A stretch of 64,000 bases of DNA, taken from Lunularia cruciata (Eukaryota; Streptophyta; Marchantiopsida; Lunulariales; Lunulariaceae). Both the position numbers and the translations under genes were made by a program. The stretch's first letter is position 1. Each line of letters starts with the position of its first letter. The stretch is from assembly GCA_948567375.1 (NCBI GenBank), contig OX419757.1, positions 36,952,001 to 37,016,000 of the forward strand. Direction: 5' to 3'. The notes beneath the pieces were generated by a model, which was not told the origin of the DNA, did not search any database, and saw nothing but the letters and a program-made list of their open reading frames with translations. Positions 1 through 12,000 of this stretch are shown one piece after another.

Positions 1-79
1 TATGGGTAAATGCATCTGCCAGTTGTTTCTTACCTTCCACGTAGGTGATTGTCATGTTGAAGCGTTGTCGCCACTCTGC

Positions 80-1352
80 CTACCAAATTTGGCGACAAGA
101 TAGATCCTTCTGCATCTCGAGGTAGACTAGAGGTTTGTAGTCTGTCTCTACTACAAATGCCTTCTCGCCCAAGTAGTGCTTCCAATGCTTGGTTGCTAGA
201 ACGATAGCCAGCTCTTCTCGTTTTGTGGTGTGGTAGTTGCGCTCTGCCGGTAACAACTTTTGAGAGAAATATGAAATTGGATGCCATCCATCATGCCACT
301 CTTGTTGTAGTACTGTTCCTATTGCTACGCTTGATGCATTTGTAGCCAACTTGATTGGACGTTTTGGGTCATACCACTTCAAGATTGGTGCATGTAGCAA
401 GGCGGCCTTCAATTCTTGAAAGGCCAACTCTTGTGCGGTTCCCCATGTCCACTCTTCTCCTTGCCAAGTAGTGCCGTTAAAGGCTGTGCAACCTTGGAGA
501 AGTCCTTGACAAATCTACGATAGAATCGCGTCAACTCCAAGAAGCTCTTAAGTTGAGTCTGATCTTCTAGGGCACTCCATTTTTGAATGACCTCTATTTT
601 ATCTGTCAATACTTGAATGCACTCTGCACTTACTCTATGCCCTAAGTAGTCTACTTCAGACTTGCCAAACTCACACTTTGAGGTTTTGGCGTACAACTGA
701 TTTTGTCTTAGAATCTGGAGGACCTGTCATAGATGTTGTTTGTGTTCTGTCATCATGCTACTATATACTAAGATATCATCCAAGAAGACAATAACAAAAT
801 TATCCAAGTATGGACAAAATATGTCATTCATTAGGCTCATGAAAGTGGCAGGCGCATTGGTGAGGCTAAAAGGCATCACAAGATACTCAAAGTGGCCATA
901 CTTGGTTCAAAAGGCAGTTTTGTACACATCCTCCTCTGCAATTCGGATTTGATTATAACCGCTCCGCAAGTCTAGTTTGGTGAAGTATCTCGCTCCATGG
1001 AGTTGATCAAACATGTCATCCATGCGAGGTAAGGAGTATTTGTTCTTCACTGTTTGGTGATTGAGACCTCGATAGTCAATGCACATGCGCATTGTACCAT
1101 CCTTCTTCTCACAAACAAGACAGGGGCCCCATATGGTGATACGCTAGGTTGGATGAACCCTTTCTGTAGCATCTCCTCAATTTGAGTCTTACACTCCTCC
1201 AAATCATGAGGTGATATGCAATATGGGGCCTTACAAGGAGGTGTCTTCCCCGGTAGTGTCTCTATTTTGTGATCTACTCGCCTTTTAGGTGGTAATCTTG
1301 AGGGTAAATCATCGGGGAAGACATCTTGAAACTCATCCACCACATCCTTCAA
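80..1352 (-). pseudogene. pol fragment: reverse transcriptase and RNase H (family B)
   Basis: The RT fingers and palm start at about 1352 with a DVFPDDLP motif, typical of the linker before RT in chromovirus-type elements. RT continues through [11 protein letters not shown] (about 1090), DLRSGYNQI and FLDDILVYS (about 770), to the RNase H connection YLGHRVS and TRFYRRF. RNase H follows at about 427-80. A frameshift near 1100 separates the first two RT blocks. A stop follows the KTAF block near 907 and another lies near 728. The first RNase H catalytic aspartate in the usual TDAS motif reads TNAS here, so the domain would be inactive even if translated. The frame runs on towards the left edge. 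I am sure of the family, but not of the exact boundaries of each broken piece. Confidence 0.88.
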
Positions 1353-1594
1353 TTTCTCAGGAATTTGTCTAACGAGTTATGCATTCTAGACTTCTCTTAT
1401 TAGACCCATAAAACATCTATCGGTCTTACAGACAATTGTCATCCCTACAACACATAGAGGCAGTTTCTACCTGTGTGATTTTTCTTTAACCCCAATGATT
1501 GACCATTGGTGGGTTCTCACTACTTTCTTCCTCCAATCCACCACTGGGTTGTATTGCTCCATCCATGGCATGCCTAAAATTGCATCATAACGGG

Positions 1595-1837
1595 TTATTG
1601 TATCACTCGCCACTCAATTGCTTCCTGATAGTCTCCTACAGAGAGGGTTACCCGTCTAGGTAATGATTCAATCCTCTCTATTTGCCCATTTGGTAACTCT
1701 ACTTCTTCACTTCCATCTCTCTCTAGATCCATTCCCAATCTTATTGCAACAGAGCAAGACAAGAAATTCTTTGTTGCTCTTGGATCTATTAATACTCTCA
1801 CTTGATTACCTTGTAGTATTCCATTCACGACAATCAA
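1595..1837 (-). pseudogene. Retroviral-type aspartic protease fragment (family B)
   Basis: An 80-codon fragment with the hydrophobic-hydrophobic-Asp pattern of a retropepsin active site. Where the family normally has Asp-Ser/Thr-Gly-Ala, this copy reads LIDPRATKNF, so the active-site triad is damaged. It lies between the gag zinc knuckle (about 2100) and the RT linker (1352), where protease is expected in Ty3/gypsy elements. About 240 bases between it and the RT fragment have no open frame, consistent with decay. The assignment rests on position and on the short motif. Confidence 0.75.
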
Positions 1838-1932
1838 TTGCGAGGTTGCCTTTCAAGATCTTCGCGCATTATTCTTATTCCTTCCCTTGCTTCTCTGCTT
1901 CCTTATTGAGCCAGTAAGGCCGCAAGGTACAT

Positions 1933-2979
1933 TTACTGGCAATCTTTGTTTTCCGAAGTGGTGTCCACCTCCTCCTCTTCAATGTGCCTCTCCATGTTGT
2001 TCAAAGATTGCTTGTACAAAGGCCGAGGGCCTCTAGGGAAACGAGTGCGACAATTGGTAGATATGTGCCCAATACAGCCACAATTGTAACAACAACGTTG
2101 TTCTCCTTGAGTCCCTTCTCCTCGTGGGACTCCATCTCTTTGTTCTTCTACACGTCCCCGCTCCCCTTGAAGCGGCCGTGCTCCTTGATCCCGGAATCGA
2201 AGGTTGCCCAATTCCATTGGTATTGGTCCACCCATGTGTGGCATTTCTGCTCAATAATGTTGAGGTGGAACTACTCCTTCAACTCCACCTAATGCTCCTG
2301 CTATTCTCTGCGCACAAGCAATGGCTTCAAATACCGTGCGAGGGTTTTGCACCATGACTTCTTGGCGAATCCGCTCTTTCAACCCTTGTTTGAAATTGTC
2401 AAGAGCCTCTACTGGACTCATGTTGGTAATTGCGACTTGTAGATCCAGAAATGCCTCCACATACTCTTGTACGCTAATTTTCTATCTCAATCCCCATAGT
2501 CGGGTTCAAGCCATCTGCACAGAATCCACCGATTGGAAATTCTTCAGCAGTCCTTCTTGCATTGCTGTCCATGTGACCTCCCTTCTCTAAGCCAACATGG
2601 ATTGTTCCCAAGCATCATACCATGTGAGCGCTTTATTGGTCAAGTACCCACATGCAAACAAGCATGCAACATGCTCTATGATCTCTATTGAGAACAATCA
2701 AAAATATCAATTCATTCTCGAGATCCAATTTTCCACTACTCCCATCGTACGCTGCTCCTTGTTAGGCTCAATGTTGCAGGTCTTCTTCATCCGGAGTAGC
2801 AATGTGGCTTCATCGTTGATAGGGTTCGTAGGCACGGGTGCCTCTCCAAGTACTTTAGTCATAGGTACTGGGTTTTGTGATGGCTCTTCTCCTTGCATGG
2901 CTTGATCATTCCTGAGGATCTGCACTTGACTTTGTAATGTCTCCATGGTCATCTTAATCTCTTGAAATTCATTCAGCAT
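1933..2979 (-). pseudogene. gag with CCHC zinc knuckle (family B)
   Basis: This covers three open pieces on the minus strand. The first (2979-2707) is a coiled, charged N-terminal piece rich in Glu and Gln. The second (2460-2251) contains a retrotransposon-gag-like stretch ending in MVQNPRTVFEAIACAQRI. The third (2244-1933) is rich in Arg and Gly and carries a zinc knuckle, CYNCGCIGHISTNC, at about 2105-2065. Zinc knuckles in gag bind element RNA during packaging. The pieces are in different frames, so the gene is broken. The nearby LTR and primer-binding site confirm that this is the 5' end of the element. Confidence 0.85.
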
Positions 2980-3611
2980 CCCTTACATTCCTTGCACCAG
3001 CTCTTGCAACTGCGGATCCATGGTTCCTGCAACACCCAATTGCTAACATCTACTTCAATATAGAGTCAATATAATCACTCTGGAAGGCGCACAAACTATT
3101 GGAACTACCATTGGGACCTCAGAAGCTATCACTTGTTGATAATACTCCTCACCAAAATTCCTAACCACAAAATCTCTAAACATCACTTTTGGCCTCACTA
3201 CATAACGGATTTCTACTTGAGTGTTGAAAGGGAGAGGATTTGGGACATTCATATCCATATTCTCATAATAGAATGTAGATCGTCAAATCCTACTCTCTGT
3301 CATATATCACCACAGGTAGAATCACCGGGTTTGGTGAGTTCATCACTCTGTCCATGAATTCCACACCAAAGTGATAAACTAGCGATACCCTCATCTGCTC
3401 ACGTTAGATGTTCATAACCTTGATGTGAAATGGGTTTGAAAATGGAAAGCTAGGTGCTGGAAATTGTCCCCCCGGTGCATCCATCCCATCCGCTCTTTAA
3501 AGCCCTTCCTAAGTCTAGCGATTACTTTATGTTCTCCACCTCAAATTACTCAGGTTTAGTAATTCATGCTATTCCAAGAGGGGTGATCCACTCTCTTGGA
3601 CTAGAACACTC

Positions 3612-3623
3612 GCTTTGATACCA
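3612..3623 (-). other. Primer-binding site, initiator-Met tRNA type
   Basis: On the minus strand this reads TGGTATCAAAGC. That is one base from TGGTATCAGAGC, the 3' end complement of plant initiator methionine tRNA. It lies one base inside the LTR, as expected for minus-strand DNA priming. Confidence 0.85.
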
Positions 3624-3624
3624 T

Positions 3625-4211
3625 TGTAATACTCCGAGGACAAGAGAAGAGAGAAAACACATATTGCACACTCAAACATTCGATGCCCCAAGAGAGCACC
3701 TTCTCTCTATTATATAGACAAAGAGGATCTCCTCCAAGGAAGCTCCACCATAGGATTAGGGACACAGATAGGTGACATGTCAGCAAGCTCCACCCTTGGA
3801 TTACTTACTTGGATAGGTGACCTGTCTGGTCTAGGTCCTATCTGGTTGGTCAAACAAGCTTTGACCAGAGGGAATCTTTTAGGGAATTTTCTTGTAGGAA
3901 TCTCAAAATCATGTGAGTAAGGTACCATTGGAAAGCTCTCAATGAGACAAAACTAGGAGGAGGGAAGGTCAACCTTTCCTCTACTGGGGGGGGGGAGGCT
4001 CCGCACATTTTCAAGGCTTAATTCATCCGTTTAGTTCTCCGAAATTGCCTTCAAAGATTTTAGGCATATTTTGGTTCCTACTCTATTAGTAGAAGTCTCC
4101 TTTTGGTGATACCTCTTTCTAATCTGTTTAGTCCATCATATGTAACATCCTTCCCGATGTTACCAAACCAAATTTCACATCTAGATCACATGGCTAACCC
4201 TTGGTATTACA
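3625..4211 (-). repeat. 5' LTR of family B element (587 bp)
   Basis: It is bounded by the inverted termini TGTAATAC and GTATTACA and abuts a primer-binding site, so it is the 5' LTR of the minus-strand element to its left. It contains a run of ten G (3986-3995). It aligns over most of its length with the solo LTRs at 5618-6217 (same strand) and 57288-58039 (opposite strand). Confidence 0.9.
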
Positions 4212-5617
4212 CTACCACACTTTCACTTTGATGTTTAGGAGCAATGGATGTTGTCTATTATACCTTAAAAAAGTGTTTAAGATTGAGGAAGTTTGACTTG
4301 TCTACTAGCATCTCTTCTCAATATGTCCAAGTTCATTGATGCTGCTCTAGGCTCAGGAACATGTATTTCATTCCAAATAATTATAATGGATTCATCCACA
4401 TGTGTTGATCTTCACATAAAGTCAAGGACATCTATATTACTAGCATAAGAATTGGGAGCTTCAACAATTTAATCTAATCTACTTTATGTTATAGCCCTGC
4501 TAGCTAATTATGATCTAACTTCTCAATCTAAGTAGCCATGGTTGTATCAAAAGTACGGGTAGGTATTGTGATCCTACCAAGTGTGGGTACTCTATCACCA
4601 CCTATACCACATCATCTTCCATGATCTATGGCTCCTCTACCTCATGTTGTAACTCCAAATGTAGGTCAAAGTATGACCAAATCTATGGCAATGGTCAAAC
4701 TACCTCCGGGCTGGTTGAGGTATTCCAAAGGTATCATGCATATTACCTTGAGTGTATTCCCTCTTGTGATGTAATCCACCACAAGTCTAATAAGCAAGAC
4801 TAGAAAATGAGTGTAAGGATCTATGTGCACTCGTTCCTCCACTTACTCTATAAGATCATGACTATCTTCTTTGCCCTCAAAAACCAAAACACTCAGGTGA
4901 ACTCTATTGCACTCTAGAAGAAGTAATTGATACGGATGAGGTCTCCTTACCAAATCCAAAGGCCACTACTCTTTACTCTACCATGTTGAGCTCAATATGA
5001 TCTTCCAAACCAAAGACCATTGCCAAAGTTGGTAAGGTAGCATGTAATAATATAACATTGCTTAACCTATGTCATAACTTTGTATCTAGTATCCCATACC
5101 AAAATTGGACAACTTGTATAGTAACTCCTTGAGTGAAATTGATAAGCATGGAAGTGTTACCATGGAAGTGGTTGTTTTGCCTCAAGTAAAGGAAAAAATC
5201 TACTGTAGGGTTAAACCTCAATACTCTACCAACTCTTGCAATAGTACCACCACTCATAGTAGCACCATCTTCAATTAAGGCTCCACAATTGGATACACCA
5301 AAGCTACTAAAACTAGAAGTTGTGTATATTCCTTATCTATCTCTAAAAACCAAGCCTAAGGTGATGAAGATGTTGTTCAAAGACCAATATTATCTACACA
5401 AGTCAAGCTCTTCCAAGTGAGCTTTCATGAACTTATCATAATCATCCATGGATGGACCCCCAAAATTTTGGGAGAATCTCTTTTATACCATGAAGAGTGT
5501 GAATAAGTTTAGTTTTGTATTTGATGTAAATCACACCAAATATCAAACTCTTGCATGAAATCATCCAACTCAATGGTACCCATTGTATCAAAGTAGCACA
5601 TAGGGCTTTTTGAGACT
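4212..5617. other. Unassigned AT-rich DNA between family B LTRs
   Basis: No intact gene is visible. A plus-strand stretch near 4540-4800 reads as weakly protein-like, Pro/Met-rich sequence with interrupting stops, and could be a remnant of a retroelement gag. I cannot name it. No LTR termini, tRNA or splice-consistent exons were recognised. Confidence 0.4.
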
Positions 5618-6217
5618 TGTAATACTCTAAGGACAAGATAAATCTCCAAGAGATATACAAGAGAGAAAAATGTAAGTTTCATACTCAATACTCCAATGCC
5701 CCAAAGAAGCACCTTCTCTTTGTCATATAACAAAGAGGATCCACTCAAAGGAAACTCCACCCTTGGATCAGATAGATGGATTGGTGACATGTAATCAAGC
5801 TCCACCCTTAGATTAGTTGCCTAGATAGGTGACATGGCGGTCCTTGTCTTATCTAGTTGGTCAAATAGGTTTGACCATAGGGAATTTGTAGAGAATCTCC
5901 TTTTAGAAAGCTCAAAATCATGTGGGTGAGGTTCCATTTGAAAGCTCTTGATAAGACAAACCATGGGGGAGAGAAAGCAAGCCTTTATTCTTACATGGGG
6001 GCATATTTTTCCATTTTCAAGGTCTAAATCATCCATTTAGGCCTCTTAAATTGGCTATAAAGTTTTCATGCTATTTTTGGCTTCTGCTCTATTAATAAAA
6101 GTACTATTTTGGTGACACCTCTATCTGATCTAACGAGCCTGTCATACACAATATCCCTTTAGATATTGTAAAGATAATTTTCACCTCTAGATAATATGTC
6201 TAGCTATTGGTCTTACA
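5618..6217 (-). repeat. Solo LTR, family B (600 bp)
   Basis: It starts TGTAATAC and ends GTCTTACA and aligns with the LTR at 3625-4211. No internal element sequence follows on either side. It is flanked by a near-perfect 5-bp target-site duplication (AGACT at 5613-5617, AGACC at 6218-6222). A solo LTR arises when the two LTRs of an element recombine and delete the interior. Confidence 0.85.
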
Positions 6218-8333
6218 AGACCCCATAAAATCTCATCCATGTACCATAATACTAATGTGGACATATAAGGTAAAATCTCAATTGGATTAGCTCTTGTATC
6301 AAACTCAACACTAAGATCAATATCTTCACACATAAGAACTTGAGATATTGGTTGATACTACATATCACTTTGTGTAAATCCATTATGTATTGTAGAAAAT
6401 TTTTCTTTGGAATTCCCAAGAAACTCCATCGTGACATATATCCCAAACACTACAACCACAATTAAAATGACCTAATATCACCACCAAGTACCCTCAACAA
6501 CAAAAATCACCTACTTATATTGCTTAAGTACCTCTAACCATGCTTAAGTACCTCTAACCATGGCAATTATACTAAGATAAAGGGAAATATATAACCTACC
6601 ATCATAATATGCACTCTCATGGTCTAAAGGTCAACACTTTCTATCCCACCAAAGCAAGACATAGGTAGTCTAAATTGTGATCACTCTAGCCTCGCTGTCA
6701 AGAGCATACTAGAGCACCAATGCTCTAAATATCAAGGTGCCTCAAATAAACAAACAAAACGTAAAGAATAGAGGGAATATAATCACAAAAAATCCAAAAT
6801 TGTAACCTTCCATCTCACAAATCCAATTTGATTGATTGTGCAACCATTTCATATTTTGATATAATATGAGTATTTATCTACTCTTGCACTTCTATGATTA
6901 CAAGGGTGAGATCAATACCATCTCCTAACAAAAGTTACATAAGTATAGATATGAGTCTACAAGTCTCTAAGGTCACCGGTAAGAGCATACTAGTCGGCCA
7001 AGGAACTAGTTCATGAACTAGAGGTAAAACCTTACTATGTATAGTAATTGATGGGTGGGTTGATTTTGACTAACTACTACTAAAAATTTCACTAACTTGC
7101 TTAGTCAAGTGCCAACAAGTTTGCATTCATAGCCTCTCTAGCTTATAACACTATATATCAAAGCCTTTAAATGCTAAAGGAGACATTTCTTCTTGCTAAT
7201 TCAAATGATATCTATTTCAAGAAATTTGAGCAATGTTTCCATACATAGTCTGCTCGATTATCAACTCAAATATCAAATATACAATAAACTCAACAACACT
7301 TCTATGCACTATCCATTCAATTGAAATCAACTCAAGCAACAACTATCAAAGGTAGTATCAATCAAAACAAGTTTGAATATCTCACCAATGCCCATAGTTC
7401 CTACACTTGATTTCCACATTCATTCTTTATACATAATAAGATGATAGAAAATACTCTCAAAAATCAATATTCTGTACCCATAGACATTGATTAAACAATG
7501 AAAACATACATCCTCTCGCCAAGAGAATATAGGTTCTACTTGCCTTCCTATGTTTGCTATAACCCAAAGCCCTAAGACTCAATATAGAAGTAATGAGCTC
7601 TTTTGAACTGCACTTTGAAGTACACTCTTTGGTACAACTTGGAAGTCCATCCTTAATGGCATATCCAACATCGCAAATGGTAATTATAAAGGTGTGAAGT
7701 GTGACTATAATGGCTAAATCAAACCTTAACATAATAGACTGACACAACCAAATTATTCATGAGTAGTAACTGATAAAATGGTGGCTACAAAGATCCTCAC
7801 CCCTATCAACTTAGCACACTCGTTTAAGTGTTTCAAATGTATCGACAACACCTATCTAAAGTACAATTAATAAGGTATGTGCTATTCTAATCCATCCGCT
7901 ACTATAGATCAAATTTTTTTTTACTATCTTCTACCTTTTATTCTCACTATTTGTCATATTTGTTCTTATGGATTTGGTACTTTACAACTAATTTTTGGAG
8001 ATCAAAGACATAAAAAGTTTCTTTCCTGATTTTTTAAAGCAGCAAAGTTTGATTTAGCGTACTGGTTATTACAATGTTTGATTTTGAAAGAATATGTAAA
8101 AAGGAGTTAGTTAGATTTTAGGTTGTGGATTATATATCTTAATTGTCCTTAATTCATGTATACTTCCCAAGAATACACAACAAAAACAGATGTGGATTAA
8201 ACTGCATAAAAGAAGTGTTAAGAGTTGTAAGAAAGAGCAAGTTGGCTAATTAGGTACAGTAAAACGATTGATGAGAAGGAGAAATCCGTTCTCATTCCGA
8301 TACTATTGCGACATTTCCTTGTTAGGTTAGGCT
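6218..8333. other. AT-rich intergenic DNA, no gene seen
   Basis: Apart from a perfect 20-bp tandem repeat at 6521-6560, no coding, RNA or transposon structure could be supported here. Short open frames such as 7457-7747 (minus) show no recognisable motif. Confidence 0.5.
6521..6560. repeat. Perfect 20-bp tandem duplication
   Basis: The 20-mer TGCTTAAGTACCTCTAACCA occurs twice head to tail with no mismatch, so it is probably recent. Confidence 0.95.
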
Positions 8334-9086
8334 TGATGGATCTGAACTTTCCATCCCTTCTTATTATTGTATGGGTTTCATTTCGGTGTGATGGATCTGA
8401 ACTTTAGCTCTATTTCACATTCCACAAAAAGAGCCATTGCAGCCCGGGTAACTGACCAGCTAGTACAGTAAACTTAATAGCGGGTAGTCGCAAGGGAGGT
8501 CGACCACAGGCCGATGAAGAACCACAGGAGCAAAGGCGCAGGCGTTCTGCCAACTTCGAGCGGAGAAGACGCACCTCAGGGATAAATAGACAAGAGAGCG
8601 GCGAGGTAAAATCTTTCGATTCCAAAAGTGTAGTCGCGCGCCCGCGCTTGACCTGCCTTTCGTTGCTGTTGCTGCTACTACTGCAGGTGGAGGTCGAGAG
8701 CGATAACGAGGGGGAGAGAGAAGAGGAGAGGAGGGTATCAGCTGTTCGAAGTGGACTCGAGTACTAGACGAGGACGGGCTGGCTGGCTAGTAGTGCTTTG
8801 ACGAAGCATTCTCCGATGATGTGTGGGAGCGTTGGTTCGTGGTTAGACAGTTTTGGTACGATGCGCAGGACATCATCACTGGAGTGTGCCCGGCGTAGAT
8901 TTCTGTGTTAGGTTTAGATTGACGGCTGTCTGGAACAGGAGCAGGAGCACTTTTTCGTCCAGGGGGAGGGGGGACATGAGCGACTTGTGTATTGGTGTTT
9001 GAGAGTGAGGACGCAGCATGTTCTTGAGGACAGAGGTGCGGAGGAGGGTTTGAGATGCGACGCCCTGCTGTTTTTTAGCATCCAAT
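8334..9086 (+). promoter_or_regulatory. Upstream region and probable 5' UTR of the EMSY-LIKE gene
   Basis: Base composition shifts from AT-rich to GC-rich at about 8430 and stays so up to the EML start codon at 9087. The stretch has Leu/Ser-codon-like CTG runs and GA-rich tracts typical of plant 5' UTRs. A 17-bp direct repeat, TGATGGATCTGAACTTT, occurs at about 8334 and 8390. No TATA box or transcription start can be fixed with confidence. The 71-codon minus-strand open frame here is not taken as a gene. Confidence 0.5.
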
Positions 9087-12000
9087 ATGGATTACAACAA
9101 CCAGTCTGACAGTAGCGGTATGTCTTTCTCCGTTCTGGATCCGTTGTTCTGACTGGTAGAGGAATTAGGGTATTTATGGTGGCCGGGGCGTTTGGAGGCC
9201 ATTTTCATTCTTGTCGATGCTCGCCGGTTTGGTGTCTGGGTGTCTTGAGCTTGTATTAAAGCACAGAAGAAATTGTGCATTTCTTGGTCATGTCAGGTAT
9301 GTTGATCTCGCTTGCGAGTTTTAAGTTCGGTCGGTTTCATTTTACATTCCTGCCCTCTCTCACTCTGGGTTCGTCTTTGTACATTCTTCGGGGATGAAGT
9401 TTGCATGTTTCATCTTGAGTTTGCAGTCAGCAGGTGCCTCCGGGAATCTTCCCTCTTCCTTATTGGTACCGAAAATCCATGCACTGTTCGTGTTTCTTTT
9501 AATTCCTGCTAGAACTATTGTAAACATTTTAGCGAGGAGTTGCAAAATTAGTTGTATTCAATTAAGTGAACCATAAGCACCTTGGACCACAGAAGCGGAA
9601 TGCAGTAGTTAGACTTTGAGCTTTCAATCTGAACGGTGCGGCTGATCAGCAGCCATAGGTGTTAGTGAATTCTTTTAAGGGTGACTCAGAGGTTGAAAGA
9701 CACACTGGAAGCGGGGAAGTTTCATTACATCAAGCATAAGCGTTATACGTTACCTGGACGGCTTCTTCTGCCATCGAATGGGAAGGAATCCGCAGAGTGC
9801 GAAGGGTCGGTCGCGTGAGTAAATGGCATCGTTACAGTTTGAGGAGTTGGTTTATGATCTCTTCTCAGAAAGTAAAATGTTTTGGAGAAAGGGACATAGC
9901 AAAATGTTTGTGAAGATGGCCGGGTTGGGTCATTATTGACACCTTCAACGTTACAATGACTTAGGAGAGGGTTATGTTGTGATCTCCAAAAGGAACCTAT
10001 GCGGGGAATGGTCAGGGAAGCGGACACATCAGATAACATGAGACTATCACTACAGGAATATACTGTTATTTATGCTTTTGAAGCTTATCGGGAGTTCGCC
10101 GTAGATAAGGGTCCGTGGTGTTACAACGGTGATTACTTTCAGTAGGCTCTGGAGGGGTCCTTCCGCCACTCAACAATCATCTAGTTTCTTTAGGGATTGT
10201 TTCCAAGTGGGAAGGCCTACGCATAGGCTTAGGAAATATATTAGAAATTGCTTAGGCAGACTATGAGGTGATAAATAGTAAACAGGTATATCCGTTGCGT
10301 TTCTCCAGTCTTACTACGCGTAGGTCTTAGTAGCGCTAGTGGACAACGTGTTTTAATCACTGTTCCTGAGCACCGTATCAGCTTCCTATGCTCAGAGTAC
10401 ATTAACACCAACATTAGACTGATTGATTGATCCCAATGGCTCTCCAACGTATAGTGAGAATGTTCAGTAAAATATACTTCTTGTTGTAGGGCTTGTTTGT
10501 TCATCTTAGGTCTAGATATGGACCTGCTTGACGTGTCTGGGTTGCAATCGTATTCTACAGACTTCTCCATGAACTATTCCTGACTGTCAGCATAAACCTG
10601 GGGATGATTGACAATCACAGCACCCGCACAATGTTGGACCTGAATGTTGCAAGTGTACGGCAACAGCTGGACAATTAGACCCTTTCAGTACGATGCCATG
10701 ATACTTAATATTCTTCTCACCTAAAATTATAAAACGGTATCACACCTACTTATTGGGCAAGCCTTCAAGCGGGAGATAAGATTAGGCAATGATGCGACAT
10801 TGTACTGGGTATCATAGTAGTCTTAGAACTGGTATCTTTCCTGCTAATTGAGTGTCTATGACGAGCTCTAGTTATTCTTGTGGAGACTTCGCATCTGTGT
10901 AGAGATCGTGTGGTAGATTTCTTGCCTTTTGCAGTCTGTTGAACTGGGTTTAGTCTGTGGTGCAGGAACAGACGATGATCTTCCTCCGAGTCACTCGAAC
11001 CGTGGAGCACGTGGTGTTGGACGGCCAAGTGGGAATGGAAGGGCAGCGAGTGCATCCGCGTATGGCAGGCCTCAGCATCCCACTGCTGACCAACAGATCC
11101 GGAAGCTGGAGCTCGATGCTTATACTGCAGTACTGCGAGCCTTTGGCGCCCAGTCGGAGGTTATCACCTGGGTATGTTTCCTCAGGAACCGTTCGTTTAC
11201 TGTGTACTTAAATGTGTTTACAACGGGCTCTGTATTTCAGTGCGAATTATGTGTATTTCCTCCAAGAGCAAACTGGGGATCACAAAATTGGAGTCCGAGA
11301 GATACAGGAGAGTATGTAATTTTAAAAAGTCGTACCTTGACGCGTGTTGGAAACTTGGAGATAGCTGTGTCTTTGAAAACCACCCTCTTCACCTCATTTG
11401 CAAAAGTTTCGTTTAGTACTCCAAAAAGAAAGAAAACTCCCACGGTTGTCAGGGTCTTAGTGTTCTACAGAGATTTGAGAAACTGTGTTCTCTCAACCAG
11501 GCGGGGAGCTTCTGTCCCAGCCCGCCAGTAGATACACCAACAGCTCGAATTTGTATAATACGTTTTTTTGGTATGAAATACATATTCCATATTTTGTACA
11601 ATGCGGATGCGTGCTGTTTACCTGCATGGGGCTAACTTGGTTTTACACCGCCTCTCCCTCACATCACCTCGCGCAGACAATGTTTCTCGTTCTCTCACAT
11701 CCTCTAATGCTATTTCTCACCTCGTCCTATTTTTCACGTTTTTTTTCCTCTCCTTGCTACTCTTCACGGTCTTTTTCCTTTGCATGTATCTCTCTTGCTT
11801 GTCCTATTTTTCTCATTAGCATCTTGCAATTCTGCTCTGTTTGCTCCTCTACCAAGCGATGCCTTTCACTTTGGCAATACCCTTTCAGGTATTGCCAAGG
11901 TGCGTCTCAAATCCTTTCCTTGCTCGTGCACGGTTTCTTGTATTATGAATCCTTTCCTTTCCTCGTGCACGGTTTCTTTTCTGCATTTTTCTTTCAATCT

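Larger units (their letters stand above)
1..4211 (-). mobile_element. Ty3/gypsy LTR retrotransposon, family B, decayed, cut by window edge
   Basis: Reading the minus strand from 4211 down, the order is 5' LTR, tRNA primer-binding site, untranslated leader, gag, protease, reverse transcriptase and RNase H. Integrase and the 3' LTR would lie left of position 1. That order defines the Ty3/gypsy superfamily. RT motifs of the chromovirus type are visible (a DLRSGYNQI-like palm motif and FLDDILVYS near 760-780). The reading frame is broken by a frameshift near 1100 and by several stops, so the copy is dead. Between LTR and gag (about 3000-3610) I see only a 67-codon open stretch at 3055-3258 with no recognisable product. 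Two solo LTRs of the same family occur at 5618-6217 and 57288-58039. Confidence 0.9.

Noticed and set aside
10929-11531. 200-codon open frame as an independent gene
   Set aside because: It is EML exon 2 (10966-11171) read through its splice donor into intron 2.
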